This document shows positions 26,533 to 35,453 of a DNA stretch of 64,000 nucleotides, piece by piece. Origin of the DNA: Janthinobacterium sp. 64 (lineage in GTDB: Bacteria > Pseudomonadota > Gammaproteobacteria > Burkholderiales > Burkholderiaceae_D); the NCBI RefSeq assembly GCF_002813325.1, contig NZ_PHUG01000001.1, forward strand, positions 3,286,001 to 3,350,000. Direction: 5' to 3'. Position 1 is the stretch's first letter. The number at the start of each line of letters is the position of its first letter. Both the position numbers and the translations under genes were made by a program. The notes under the pieces were generated by a model. The model made no database searches, was not told the DNA's origin, and saw only the letters and a list, made by a program, of their open reading frames with translations.

Positions 26533-27561
26533 TCAGCTGCCCGAGGCGCGTACGATCAGCTCGGTTGGCAATTGCCGCGATGGCGCGGGCGCGCCGTCGA
26601 CCAGCGCCAGCAATGAAGCCACCAGCGCGCGTCCGGCGGCGCGGATCGGCTGGCGCACGGTGGTCAGCGGCGGGTGGAAATACGCGGCCAGTTCGATATC
26701 GTCGTAGCCGACCACGGCCACCTGTTCCGGCACGGCCACGCCGCGCGCGCGCAAGGCGTTGATGGCGCTCATGGCCAGCAAGTCGCTGCAGGCAAAGATG
26801 GCGTCGAACGGGATCTGGCGGTCCAGCAGTTCCTGCACGTCCGTCGCGCCGCCCTGCGGCAGGAAGGAGCCGGCCACGTACAGTTGCGGGTCCGGCGCCA
26901 GCCCCTGCGCGGCCAGCGCCTGCACATAACCGGCGTGGCGCTGCGCCACTTCGGGCAGCTTGGCGTCGCCAAAGAAGGCGATGCGCCGGCGCCCCGCCGC
27001 CAGCAAGTGTTCCGTGGCCAGCCTGCCGCCGGCGACGTTGTCGCCGCCGACGGTGCAATACAGCTGCTGCGGCAATTGCGCGCCCCACACGACGATGGGC
27101 ACCTGGCGCGCGGCCAGCTGGTTCAGTTGTTCATGGTGGCGCCACTGGCCGATCAGGATGATGCCGATCACGCGGCCGCTATCGAAGGACTGGGCGGCCG
27201 CATCGAGCGTTTCGGCATCCACGCGCGAAATGAGCATGTCGAAACCCTGCTCCGTCAGCGCATCGGCCAGGCTGCCCAGCATGCTCAGAAAGAAAGGGTC
27301 GGACAGGTGCTGGCGCGTGGCCGCGTCATACGGCACCACCACGCCCACCGTGCGGTTCTGTTTCAGGCGCAGGTTTTGCGCGCCGATATTGATGGAATAC
27401 TTGAGCGAACGGGCCAGCGCGATGACGCGCGCGCGCGTCTCTTCATTGACCAGCGAACTGCCGCTCAGCGCGCGCGACACGGTCGATGTGGACACACCGG
27501 CCAGACGCGCGATATCGGCCATCTGCAGGCGTTGCTGCGCTTTCGACTCGGGACCGGTCAT
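26533..27561 (-). CDS. LacI/GalR-family regulator (SuxR-like)
   Basis: Start at ATG 27561 (MTGPESK), 342 residues. The helix-turn-helix with hinge is at about 14-60 (MADIARLAGVSTSTVSRALSG), followed by a periplasmic-binding-protein-like sensor domain (RTVGVVVPYD near 70, VGYDDIELAAYFHPPLTTVRQP near 290). It should repress the downstream receptor-amylosucrase-carrier operon until a sugar binds. The paired palindromes after its stop fit this. It starts 7 bp after the GST gene and may be co-transcribed with it. Ribosome site is weak. Confidence 0.9.
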   Translation of the reverse strand: MTGPESKAQQRLQMADIARLAGVSTSTVSRALSGSSLVNEETRARVIALARSLKYSINIGAQNLRLKQNRTVGVVVPYDAATRQHLSDPFFLSMLGSLADALTEQGFDMLISRVDAETLDAAAQSFDSGRVIGIILIGQWRHHEQLNQLAARQVPIVVWGAQLPQQLYCTVGGDNVAGGRLATEHLLAAGRRRIAFFGDAKLPEVAQRHAGYVQALAAQGLAPDPQLYVAGSFLPQGGATDVQELLDRQIPFDAIFACSDLLAMSAINALRARGVAVPEQVAVVGYDDIELAAYFHPPLTTVRQPIRAAGRALVASLLALVDGAPAPSRQLPTELIVRASGS

Positions 27562-27568
27562 CGTGCGC

Positions 27569-28183
27569 TCACTGCGGCACGGTGTCCTTGAACGACTGCC
27601 GCTCGGACAGTTTGTCGAACAAACGCGCCAGCGCCGGGTGATCCGCGCGCCAGTCGATTTCCGGGAAGCGGAAGCTGAGCCAGCCCAGCGCGCAGCCCAC
27701 GGCCACGTCGGCCAGGGTGTAGTTCTTGCCGGCGCAATACGCGCTCTCGCCCAGGCGCGCTTCCAGTGCCGCCAGGCCCAGGGTGATTTTGTCGAGCTGG
27801 CGCGCGATCCACGCCGCGCTTTGCTGCTCCGGCGGACGCTGCGTGCGCTCCAGGCGCACCAGCACGCCAGCGTCGAGGATGCCGTCGGCCAGCGCTTCCC
27901 AGTTCTTGATATCGGCGCGCTCGCGGCCATTGCCGCCGGCCGGCAGCAGTTTACAGACGGGCGTGAGCGTGTCGAGGTATTCGACGATGACTTTCGAATC
28001 GATCAAGGTGCTGCCATCTTCCATCACCAGGCAGGGCACCTTGCCCAGGGGATTGGCCTGGGCGATGCGGGTTTCCGGCACCCACACGTTTTCCAGCTCG
28101 AAGACATAGTCGAGCTTTTTTTCCGCCAGCACGATACGGGCTTTGCGGACATACGGGCTGGCGAGGGAGCCGATCAGTTTCAT
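27569..28183 (-). CDS. glutathione S-transferase family protein
   Basis: ATG 28183 gives 204 residues (MKLIGSLASPYVRKARIVLAEK). The thioredoxin-like domain has SPYVRK with S9 as a possible catalytic residue, NPLGKVPCLVMEDG (about 44-57) and the GSH-binding DSKVIVEYLD (about 62-71). The C-terminal helical domain follows (YTLADVAVGCALG). It resembles E. coli YibF in layout. Function unknown. It lies just upstream of the regulator gene but nothing links it to sugar use. Confidence 0.85.
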   Translation of the reverse strand: MKLIGSLASPYVRKARIVLAEKKLDYVFELENVWVPETRIAQANPLGKVPCLVMEDGSTLIDSKVIVEYLDTLTPVCKLLPAGGNGRERADIKNWEALADGILDAGVLVRLERTQRPPEQQSAAWIARQLDKITLGLAALEARLGESAYCAGKNYTLADVAVGCALGWLSFRFPEIDWRADHPALARLFDKLSERQSFKDTVPQ

Positions 28184-28445
28184 AGGTACTTTAAGGTAAA
28201 GGGGCAGCAAGCAGTATAGCATCGGCGGCAGCGGTGTTTGGCAGCACGCGCCCGGCGCTCCCCGCAGTGTGGCAGGCATGCCGCATCGGGGCCAAATTCG
28301 GCCACATTGCGGTGCGCCGGCGCCCGACGGACGGCTGGCCAGCGGCCAGCGGTGGTAAAATCGCCCTTTACTGTGGCGCCGTCAGTGTTGCTGTATTGCA
28401 ATAGACCTGCCCTCCCCGCGCGCCACACGCCAACCGTTTCTTTAA

Positions 28446-29840
<1,395 letters not shown>

Positions 29841-29875
29841 GCCACAATCTGTACCCGGATCAGGCAGATCCACTC

Positions 29876-29920
29876 CCGCGGGGCGGCCAGCATACAAATG
29901 CTGCCCGCCCCGCGGTTTTT
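29876..29920 (+). terminator. terminator of purB
   Basis: An 18-bp stem with one mismatch (29876-29893 and 29898-29915), loop ACAA, then five T (29916-29920). Very stable and GC-rich. Confidence 0.93.
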
Positions 29921-30026
29921 CCGGCAATCTTTCTTGTAGAATCGGCAGCACACAGCGCAATTTGCTTTTCTTTGGTATATTAGGCCGAATTAGTCCTAAC
30001 ACGTACTACATTCAAGAAAGCCTCCG

Positions 30027-30551
30027 ATGCAACGCTACACCACCACCGCCATCATCCTGCACTGGCTGACCGCCCTGCTGATCATCAGCGCCTTCGTCAT
30101 GGGCCTGGTCATGACGGACATTCCCGGCCTGACACCCACCAAGCTCAAATATTTCTCCTGGCACAAGTGGCTGGGCGTGACCGTGCTGGCCATCGCCGCC
30201 ATCCGCCTGCTGTGGCGCAAGGCCAACGTGCCGCCGCCGCACCCGGCCAGCATGGTTGCCTGGCAAAAGAAGGCGGCCGACGCCATGCACGTGCTGCTGT
30301 ACATCCTGATCTTCGCCGTGCCCGTTTCCGGCTACCTGTACACCCTGGCCGCCGGCGTGCCGGTGGTCTACCTGGGCCTGTTCCAGCTGCCCGTCATCAT
30401 GGCGCCGAACCCGGAACTTAAGCCGCTCTTAAAAGAAATTCATTATGTTCTGAACATGACGATGGCCGCCGCCGTGGCCGCCCATGTGCTGGCGGCGCTG
30501 AAGCACCAGTTCATCGACCGCGATGGCGTCCTCAAGCGCATGTTGCCGTAA
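30027..30551 (+). CDS. cytochrome b561 family protein
   Basis: A 174-residue four-helix membrane protein of the CybB/YodB group. Histidines H12, H46, H88, H139 and H153 sit in or at the helices where two hemes b bind. Such proteins pass electrons between quinol and periplasmic partners, and CybB-type proteins can oxidise superoxide. It starts an operon with two YceI-family genes (42 and 38 bp gaps). This cytochrome b561-YceI pairing is common in proteobacteria; isoprenoid binding by YceI makes a quinone-linked role plausible. Confidence 0.9.
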   Translation: MQRYTTTAIILHWLTALLIISAFVMGLVMTDIPGLTPTKLKYFSWHKWLGVTVLAIAAIRLLWRKANVPPPHPASMVAWQKKAADAMHVLLYILIFAVPVSGYLYTLAAGVPVVYLGLFQLPVIMAPNPELKPLLKEIHYVLNMTMAAAVAAHVLAALKHQFIDRDGVLKRMLP

Positions 30552-30592
30552 CACCGACTTCCCTTGCTAACTGAAACTCCAGGAAAAATAAG

Positions 30593-31147
30593 ATGAAAAC
30601 CACCCAACGCCTCGTCCTCGCTTCCCTGCTGGGCCTGTCCGTGGCCGCCACCGCCGCCACCTTGCTGAAAGTCGATCCCGCCAAGACCAGCGTGTCGGCC
30701 GTGTTCAAGCAAATGAACGTGCCGGTGGAAGCGAAGTTCAAGAAATTCAATATTGCCATCGATTACAACCCGGCCACGCCGGACGCCTCGAAGGCGTCGG
30801 TGGAAATCGAGACGGCCAGCATCGATATCGGCGACCCCGAGTACAACAAGGAAGTGGCCAAGAAAGAATGGTTTAACGCTGCCCAGTTCCCGAAAGCCAC
30901 TTTTGTGTCAAGCAGCATCAAGGCGGCCGGCGCGGGCAAGCTGACGGTTACCGGCAAGCTGAGCATCAAAGGCAAGACCACCGACGTCACCTTCCCCCTG
31001 GCGGTGAAAGCCGATGGCGGCAAATATGCATTTGACGGCGCCCTGCCGATCAAGCGCCTGACCTATAACATCGGCGAAGGCGAGTGGAAAGACACGAGCA
31101 TGGTTGCAGACGAGGTTACCATTAAGTTTCATGTTTCTGCTCAGTAA
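30593..31147 (+). CDS. YceI-family periplasmic lipid-binding protein (first copy)
   Basis: 184 residues with a signal peptide (about 1-22, AATA). The mature part is a YceI lipocalin-like barrel: SVEIETASIDIGDPEYN, KEVAKKEWFNAAQFPKATFV, TVTGKLSIKGKTTDVTFPL. YceI proteins bind isoprenoid chains such as polyprenyl or quinone molecules. AGGAAAA ribosome site. Middle gene of cytochrome b561-yceI-yceI. It differs enough from the second copy to suggest an old duplication. Confidence 0.9.
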   Translation: MKTTQRLVLASLLGLSVAATAATLLKVDPAKTSVSAVFKQMNVPVEAKFKKFNIAIDYNPATPDASKASVEIETASIDIGDPEYNKEVAKKEWFNAAQFPKATFVSSSIKAAGAGKLTVTGKLSIKGKTTDVTFPLAVKADGGKYAFDGALPIKRLTYNIGEGEWKDTSMVADEVTIKFHVSAQ

Positions 31148-31185
31148 CGCCCAAAAATCTGTTGTTCAACTTAGTTAGGAATTCA

Positions 31186-31761
31186 ATGAAATTGAAGCAC
31201 TTGATGATCGCCGTGCTGGCAGCGGCCGGCGCGGGTTCGGCCATGGCCGCTACCGACACCTACAACCTCGACCCGACGCACACCTTCCCCAGCTTTGAAG
31301 CCGATCACATGGGCATGTCCGTGTGGCGCGGCAAGTTCAACAAGACCAAGGGAACCGTGACTTTGGACCGCGCCGCCAAGACGGGCAGCCTGGACCTCGT
31401 CATCGATGCCGATTCGATCGATTTCGGCCTCGACGCCATGAACACGCACGCGAAAAAGGCGGACATGTTCAATGTGGAAAAATTCCCGGCAATCACCTAC
31501 AAGAGCAAGTCGTTCAAGTTCAACGGCGATCAGCTGGTGGAAGTCGATGGCGAACTGACCCTGCTGGGCGTGACCAAGCCCGTCAAATTGAACGTGAGCA
31601 AATTCAAGTGCATCATGCACCCGCGCTACAAGCGCGAAGTGTGCGGCGCCGATGCCAGCGCGGAATTCAAGCGCAGCGACTTTGGACTGAACTACGGCAT
31701 GCCGGCGTTCTCGCCGGAAGTCAAACTGGCCATCCAGGTTGAAGCGATCAAGGCCGACTAA
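31186..31761 (+). CDS. YceI-family periplasmic lipid-binding protein (second copy)
   Basis: Start at ATG 31186 (MKLKHLM), with TTAGGA before it; 191 residues. Signal peptide about 1-22 (SAMA). The barrel has YNLDPTHTFPSFEADHMGMS, ADMFNVEKFPAITYKS and VDGELTLLGVTKPVKL. Two cysteines (KCIMHPRYKREVC, about 142-154) may form a disulfide that the first copy lacks. Last gene of the operon; a terminator follows. Confidence 0.9.
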   Translation: MKLKHLMIAVLAAAGAGSAMAATDTYNLDPTHTFPSFEADHMGMSVWRGKFNKTKGTVTLDRAAKTGSLDLVIDADSIDFGLDAMNTHAKKADMFNVEKFPAITYKSKSFKFNGDQLVEVDGELTLLGVTKPVKLNVSKFKCIMHPRYKREVCGADASAEFKRSDFGLNYGMPAFSPEVKLAIQVEAIKAD

Positions 31762-31781
31762 ACACGGCCTTGCCGCATGAC

Positions 31782-31817
31782 AAGCCCGCCTCGCTGCCCG
31801 CAGCCAAGCGGGCTTTT
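31782..31817 (+). terminator. terminator of the cytochrome b561-yceI operon
   Basis: Stem AAGCCCGC (31782-31789) and GCGGGCTT (31808-31815), followed by T to 31817. The 18-nt loop contains a small GCTGC/GCAGC pairing. Confidence 0.75.
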
Positions 31818-31926
31818 GCATGCACGACGCGAATCCGCTGGACTTTTCTATCGTGCGGCATCAGTATCACCTGGCATGATGTTTTTCTAGCATGACACTC
31901 CATTCACCCATCGCGCGGAGGACTAC

Positions 31927-32196
31927 ATGAATTTCATTATCTGGATCGTTATTGGCGGCGTCATCGGCTGGCTGGCCAGCATGGTCATGAAAACGAATGC
32001 GCAACAGGGCATCTTCCTCAATATCGTCGTCGGCATCGTCGGCGCCTTCCTGGGCGGCTGGCTGCTGGCGCCCCTGTTCGGCACGGGCACCATCAATAGC
32101 GACAACTTCAGCCTGTCTTCGCTGCTCGTTTCGTTCCTGGGCGCCGTGATTTTGCTGGGCATCGTGAATCTTTTGCGCCGCGGCAAAATACGTTAA
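31927..32196 (+). CDS. GlsB/YeaQ/YmgE-family stress membrane protein
   Basis: An 89-residue membrane protein of the transglycosylase-associated family. Three hydrophobic segments with glycine zippers (IGGVIGWLAS, VVGIVGAFLGGWL, SFLGAVILLGIVNLLRR) and the basic end are typical. Members are induced by general stress; biochemical function is unknown. Strong ribosome site GGAGG. Single gene with its own terminator. Confidence 0.88.
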   Translation: MNFIIWIVIGGVIGWLASMVMKTNAQQGIFLNIVVGIVGAFLGGWLLAPLFGTGTINSDNFSLSSLLVSFLGAVILLGIVNLLRRGKIR

Positions 32197-32223
32197 ACAG
32201 ACGAATGGCAGCACATCAGCAAG

Positions 32224-32256
32224 TGGCCGGGCCGCGCAAGCGCCCGGCCATTTTTT
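32224..32256 (+). terminator. terminator of the GlsB-family gene
   Basis: Stem TGGCCGGGC (32224-32232) and GCCCGGCCA (32242-32250), 9-nt loop, then six T. The 304-bp gap up to the S46 gene otherwise holds only that gene's promoter. Confidence 0.9.
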
Positions 32257-32395
32257 ATTGCCGTCACGACACGTATGGACAATACCACAGCCGCGGCATG
32301 GAAAAATGCGCGTTGGCGGCCGTCTCCCGCCCCTGAATGCCGAGAATAGTATTACTTTTACAAGCAACTACAAACATGCTGTCGGGAAAATGTGA

Positions 32396-32424
32396 TTGAC
32401 TAGTGCGAGTTCGATACGGATACT
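32396..32424 (+). promoter_or_regulatory. sigma-70 promoter of the S46 peptidase gene
   Basis: -35 TTGACT (32396-32401), 17-nt spacer, -10 GATACT (32419-32424). This leaves a leader of about 70 nt before the ATG at 32501. Confidence 0.6.
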
Positions 32425-32500
32425 CTATGTCGCCCGCTGCACAATCAGCGGGTACTCCGCTGATTCCGACTTCCTTACAATGTAAAAGAACAGAACTCGA

Positions 32501-34654
32501 ATGAAAAAATCTCTCATCGCGCTCGCCATCCTGAGCAACTTCGCACACGCCGACGAAGGCATGTGGATGCCCCAACAGCTGCCACAAGTAGCCAAGGAAC
32601 TGAAAGCGGCCGGACTGAAACTCGATCCGACCACCCTGACCAAACTGACCGAGTTCCCGATGGGCGCCATCGTCAGCCTGGGCGGTTGCTCGGCCTCGTT
32701 CGTCTCGCCGCAAGGCCTGGTTGCCACCAACCACCATTGCGTCTACAACAGCGTGGCGGTCAATTCGACCAAAGAGCGCGATTTGCTGGCCAACGGTTTC
32801 CTGGCCAAGACCTTCGCTGAAGAATTGCCGGCCGCTCCGGGCAGCCGCATCTTCGTCACCTCGGCCGTGACGAATGTCAGCGACAAGATCATCACCGCCG
32901 ACGTGGCCAAGCTGCAAGGCAAGGCACGCATCGACGCGATCGAGAAAAACCAGAAAAAACTGGTCGCCGAATGCGAAAAAGAAGCGGGTTTCCGCTGCAC
33001 CGTGTCGGCCTACTATGGCGGCCTGGAGTTCTACCTGATCAAGCAACTGGAAATCCGCGATGTGCGCCTGGTGCACGCGCCTCCGGCGGGCGTCGGTAAA
33101 TTCGGCGGCGACACCGACAACTGGATGTGGCCACGCCACACGGGCGACTACGGTTTCTACCGCGCCTATGTCAGCCGCGATGGCAAGGCTGCCGACTTCA
33201 GCAAGGACAACGTGCCTTACCAGCCAAAACACGTGCTGAAACTGGCCAAGGATGGCTTGAAAGAAGGCGATTTCGTGATGGTCCTGGGCTACCCTGGCCG
33301 CACCAACCGTCACCGCCTGCCATCGGAAGTGGCCTACACGTTTGACTGGAACTACCCGGCCTTCGTGAAAGCATCGGGCGAAACCCTGGCCATCATCGCG
33401 CGCGAAACCAAGGACAACAAGGATGTTGCCCTGAAATACGCAGGTCAAGTTGCTGGCGTCAACAATTACTACAAGAACCGCCAAGGCATGCTGGACTCGT
33501 ACGCCGGCAGCGATTTCCTGGCGCGCAAGACGACGGAACACGACGCGCTGAAAGCGTGGGTCAACGCCACGCCAGCACGCAAGGCTGAATTTGCCGGCGA
33601 TATCGAGCAAGTGGAAAAGCTGATCGCCGAGCGCGATGCCGACACCAAGCGCGACTTCTTCCTGGGCTACGCACAGCCACGCCTGCTCAATACGGCACGC
33701 AGCCTGTACCGCCTTGCGAACGAAAGCACCAAGGCCGATACGGAACGCAAGTCCGGCTACCAGACGCGCGATTTGCCGCGCCTGACCTCGGGCGTCACCT
33801 CGGTCGAGCGCACCTACGATGAAAAAGTCGACAAGGCGCTGGTACTGAACAGCCTGACCAAGTACGCCGCGCAACCGGCAGCACAGCGCCGCGCCAGCTT
33901 CGACGCCGCCATCGGCATCAAGGACGGCATGTCGCCAGCCGAGCTGTCCGCCGCCCTGGACAAACTGTATGCCGGCAGCAAACTGGCCGACAAGGAAGAA
34001 CGCGCAGCATGGCTGAAACGCACGCCAGCCGAATTCCAGGCCAGCAAGGACAGCTTCATCCAGGCAGCCGTCGCCATGTATCCGGATTCGCTGAAAAACG
34101 AAGCGGAAGATGAAGAACTGGCAGGCAAGATCCAGCAAGCCTACGCCAACTACATGAAAGCCAAAATTGCCTTCATGAAGAGCAAAGGCCAAGCGGTCTA
34201 TCCTGACGCCAACAGCACCCTGCGCGTCACGTTCGGCAAAGTGGCCGGCCGCGACCATGGCGCCGATGGCACCACCTGGACTGCCTTCACCACCGTCAAT
34301 GGCGTCGCCGCCAAAGCCACGGGCCAGGGCGAATTCAATGCACCAGCGAAACAACTGGCCGCGATCAAAGCCAAGGACTTCGGTAAATTCGTCGATCCCA
34401 AGCTGAAAACCGTGCCGGTCGACTACCTGGCAACGTTGGATATCACCGGCGGCAACTCCGGTTCGGCTGCATTGAATTCCAAAGGCGAATTCATCGGCCT
34501 GGCCTTCGACGGCACCCTGGACTCGATCATTTCCGATTGGGACTATAACAAGGCCAATACCCGTTCGATCCAGGTCGACCTGCGCTACATGCTGTGGAAC
34601 ATGAAACACATCGACCACGCCGACAACCTGCTGAAAGAAATGGGCGCTGAATAA
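32501..34654 (+). CDS. S46-family dipeptidyl-peptidase (DPP7/DPP11 type)
   Basis: 717 residues with a signal peptide (about 1-17, cleavage at AHA-DEGMW), so periplasmic or outer-surface. A chymotrypsin-like triad is visible: His in TNHHC (78-79), Asp in GGDTDNW (204-206) and S653 in GGNSGSA; in Porphyromonas DPP11 the Ser is 655. The S1 residue that is Arg673 in DPP11 and Gly in DPP7 corresponds to G671 (FDGT), which suggests preference for hydrophobic rather than acidic residues. It removes dipeptides from peptide N-termini. S46 enzymes are best known from Bacteroidetes and Xanthomonadales. Confidence 0.92.
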   Translation: MKKSLIALAILSNFAHADEGMWMPQQLPQVAKELKAAGLKLDPTTLTKLTEFPMGAIVSLGGCSASFVSPQGLVATNHHCVYNSVAVNSTKERDLLANGFLAKTFAEELPAAPGSRIFVTSAVTNVSDKIITADVAKLQGKARIDAIEKNQKKLVAECEKEAGFRCTVSAYYGGLEFYLIKQLEIRDVRLVHAPPAGVGKFGGDTDNWMWPRHTGDYGFYRAYVSRDGKAADFSKDNVPYQPKHVLKLAKDGLKEGDFVMVLGYPGRTNRHRLPSEVAYTFDWNYPAFVKASGETLAIIARETKDNKDVALKYAGQVAGVNNYYKNRQGMLDSYAGSDFLARKTTEHDALKAWVNATPARKAEFAGDIEQVEKLIAERDADTKRDFFLGYAQPRLLNTARSLYRLANESTKADTERKSGYQTRDLPRLTSGVTSVERTYDEKVDKALVLNSLTKYAAQPAAQRRASFDAAIGIKDGMSPAELSAALDKLYAGSKLADKEERAAWLKRTPAEFQASKDSFIQAAVAMYPDSLKNEAEDEELAGKIQQAYANYMKAKIAFMKSKGQAVYPDANSTLRVTFGKVAGRDHGADGTTWTAFTTVNGVAAKATGQGEFNAPAKQLAAIKAKDFGKFVDPKLKTVPVDYLATLDITGGNSGSAALNSKGEFIGLAFDGTLDSIISDWDYNKANTRSIQVDLRYMLWNMKHIDHADNLLKEMGAE

Positions 34655-34683
34655 CAAAAAGCAATAACCCGGCAACGGGCGCT

Positions 34684-35304
34684 TTAGCCTGAGCCACTCC
34701 TGCGGGAGTGGCTTTTTTTCGCCTGGCGTTTTACTTTGGTGAAACGGTAAGGCACTTCTTCCTCCTCGCCAAACACGTGTGCCCTGCCACTTCCCAGCGG
34801 CAACATCACCCTGCGTCCGTCCTGCAGCAGCAAGGCCAGGTCGGCACCGGGAAAGCGCTGCGCCAGCAGCGCATAGGTTGGCCGCGCTATGCTAGCGGCG
34901 GGAATCACGATGCGATAATCGGCCTCGCCAAAATCGAGCAGCAGCGCGGGAAGCGCATCCGGCCCCGGCAGCGCCGTGATGCGCAAGCGCGTGCCTGCCT
35001 TGACGAGCTCGAAGGCTGACCACAGGGGCAAGCTGCGCCGCGTGGCGCCGGCCTGCAGCCGCGGCGCCTGGTCCGCCTGCGCCGACGTCAGCAAGACGTC
35101 GGGCCGCTCCTCCGATATTGCCCCATCGACGGCCAGCAGCCAGCCCCGGTAGCGTATCAGCGCCCCATGCGCGCTAGCCGTCACTGACCCGCCCTGCGCC
35201 ACGGGTTCCTTAGCAGCTGGCAAGCGCAACGGCGCCGCCTGAGCCGCCAGGCAAGCCCACCACACCAGTGCCGCCATCGCCATCGCGGTTGCCGTCTTCA
35301 CCAT
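34684..35304 (-). CDS. hypothetical secreted protein, possibly a degenerate metallo-beta-lactamase fold
   Basis: 206 residues with a signal peptide (about 1-24, AQAAP). AAGGGAGA supports the start. The order of segments (IRYRGWLLAVDGAI, PDVLLTSAQADQA, RLRITALPGPDALPALLLDFG, YRIVIP) resembles an MBL-fold hydrolase, where the second would be SHxHxDH. None of the zinc-binding histidines is present, so hydrolase activity is not expected. The similarity is by eye only. Its last codons contain the terminator of the convergent S46 gene. The tail is basic. Confidence 0.6.
   Translation of the reverse strand: MVKTATAMAMAALVWWACLAAQAAPLRLPAAKEPVAQGGSVTASAHGALIRYRGWLLAVDGAISEERPDVLLTSAQADQAPRLQAGATRRSLPLWSAFELVKAGTRLRITALPGPDALPALLLDFGEADYRIVIPAASIARPTYALLAQRFPGADLALLLQDGRRVMLPLGSGRAHVFGEEEEVPYRFTKVKRQAKKSHSRRSGSG
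34692..34719 (+). terminator. terminator of the S46 peptidase gene
   Basis: Stem AGCCACTCC (34692-34700) and GGAGTGGCT (34705-34713), 4-nt loop, then T to 34719. It lies inside the 3' end of the opposite-strand gene. Confidence 0.88.
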
Positions 35305-35453
35305 GCCGTCTCCCTTGCGCGTGAAACGTATTCATAGCACAGGTACTGCAGCAAGCCCCTGCGGCGCCTCAAGGCGGCAGCGCCGGTGCTACAATTGGCC
35401 CCTAGCGGGCGTACTTACCCAGCGCGCCTTCCCCCTCCCAGACTCAGACCGCT

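Noticed and set aside
32264..34675. 803-codon minus-strand ORF opposite the S46 peptidase
   Set aside because: Shadow frame of a gene with an intact catalytic triad, promoter and terminator.
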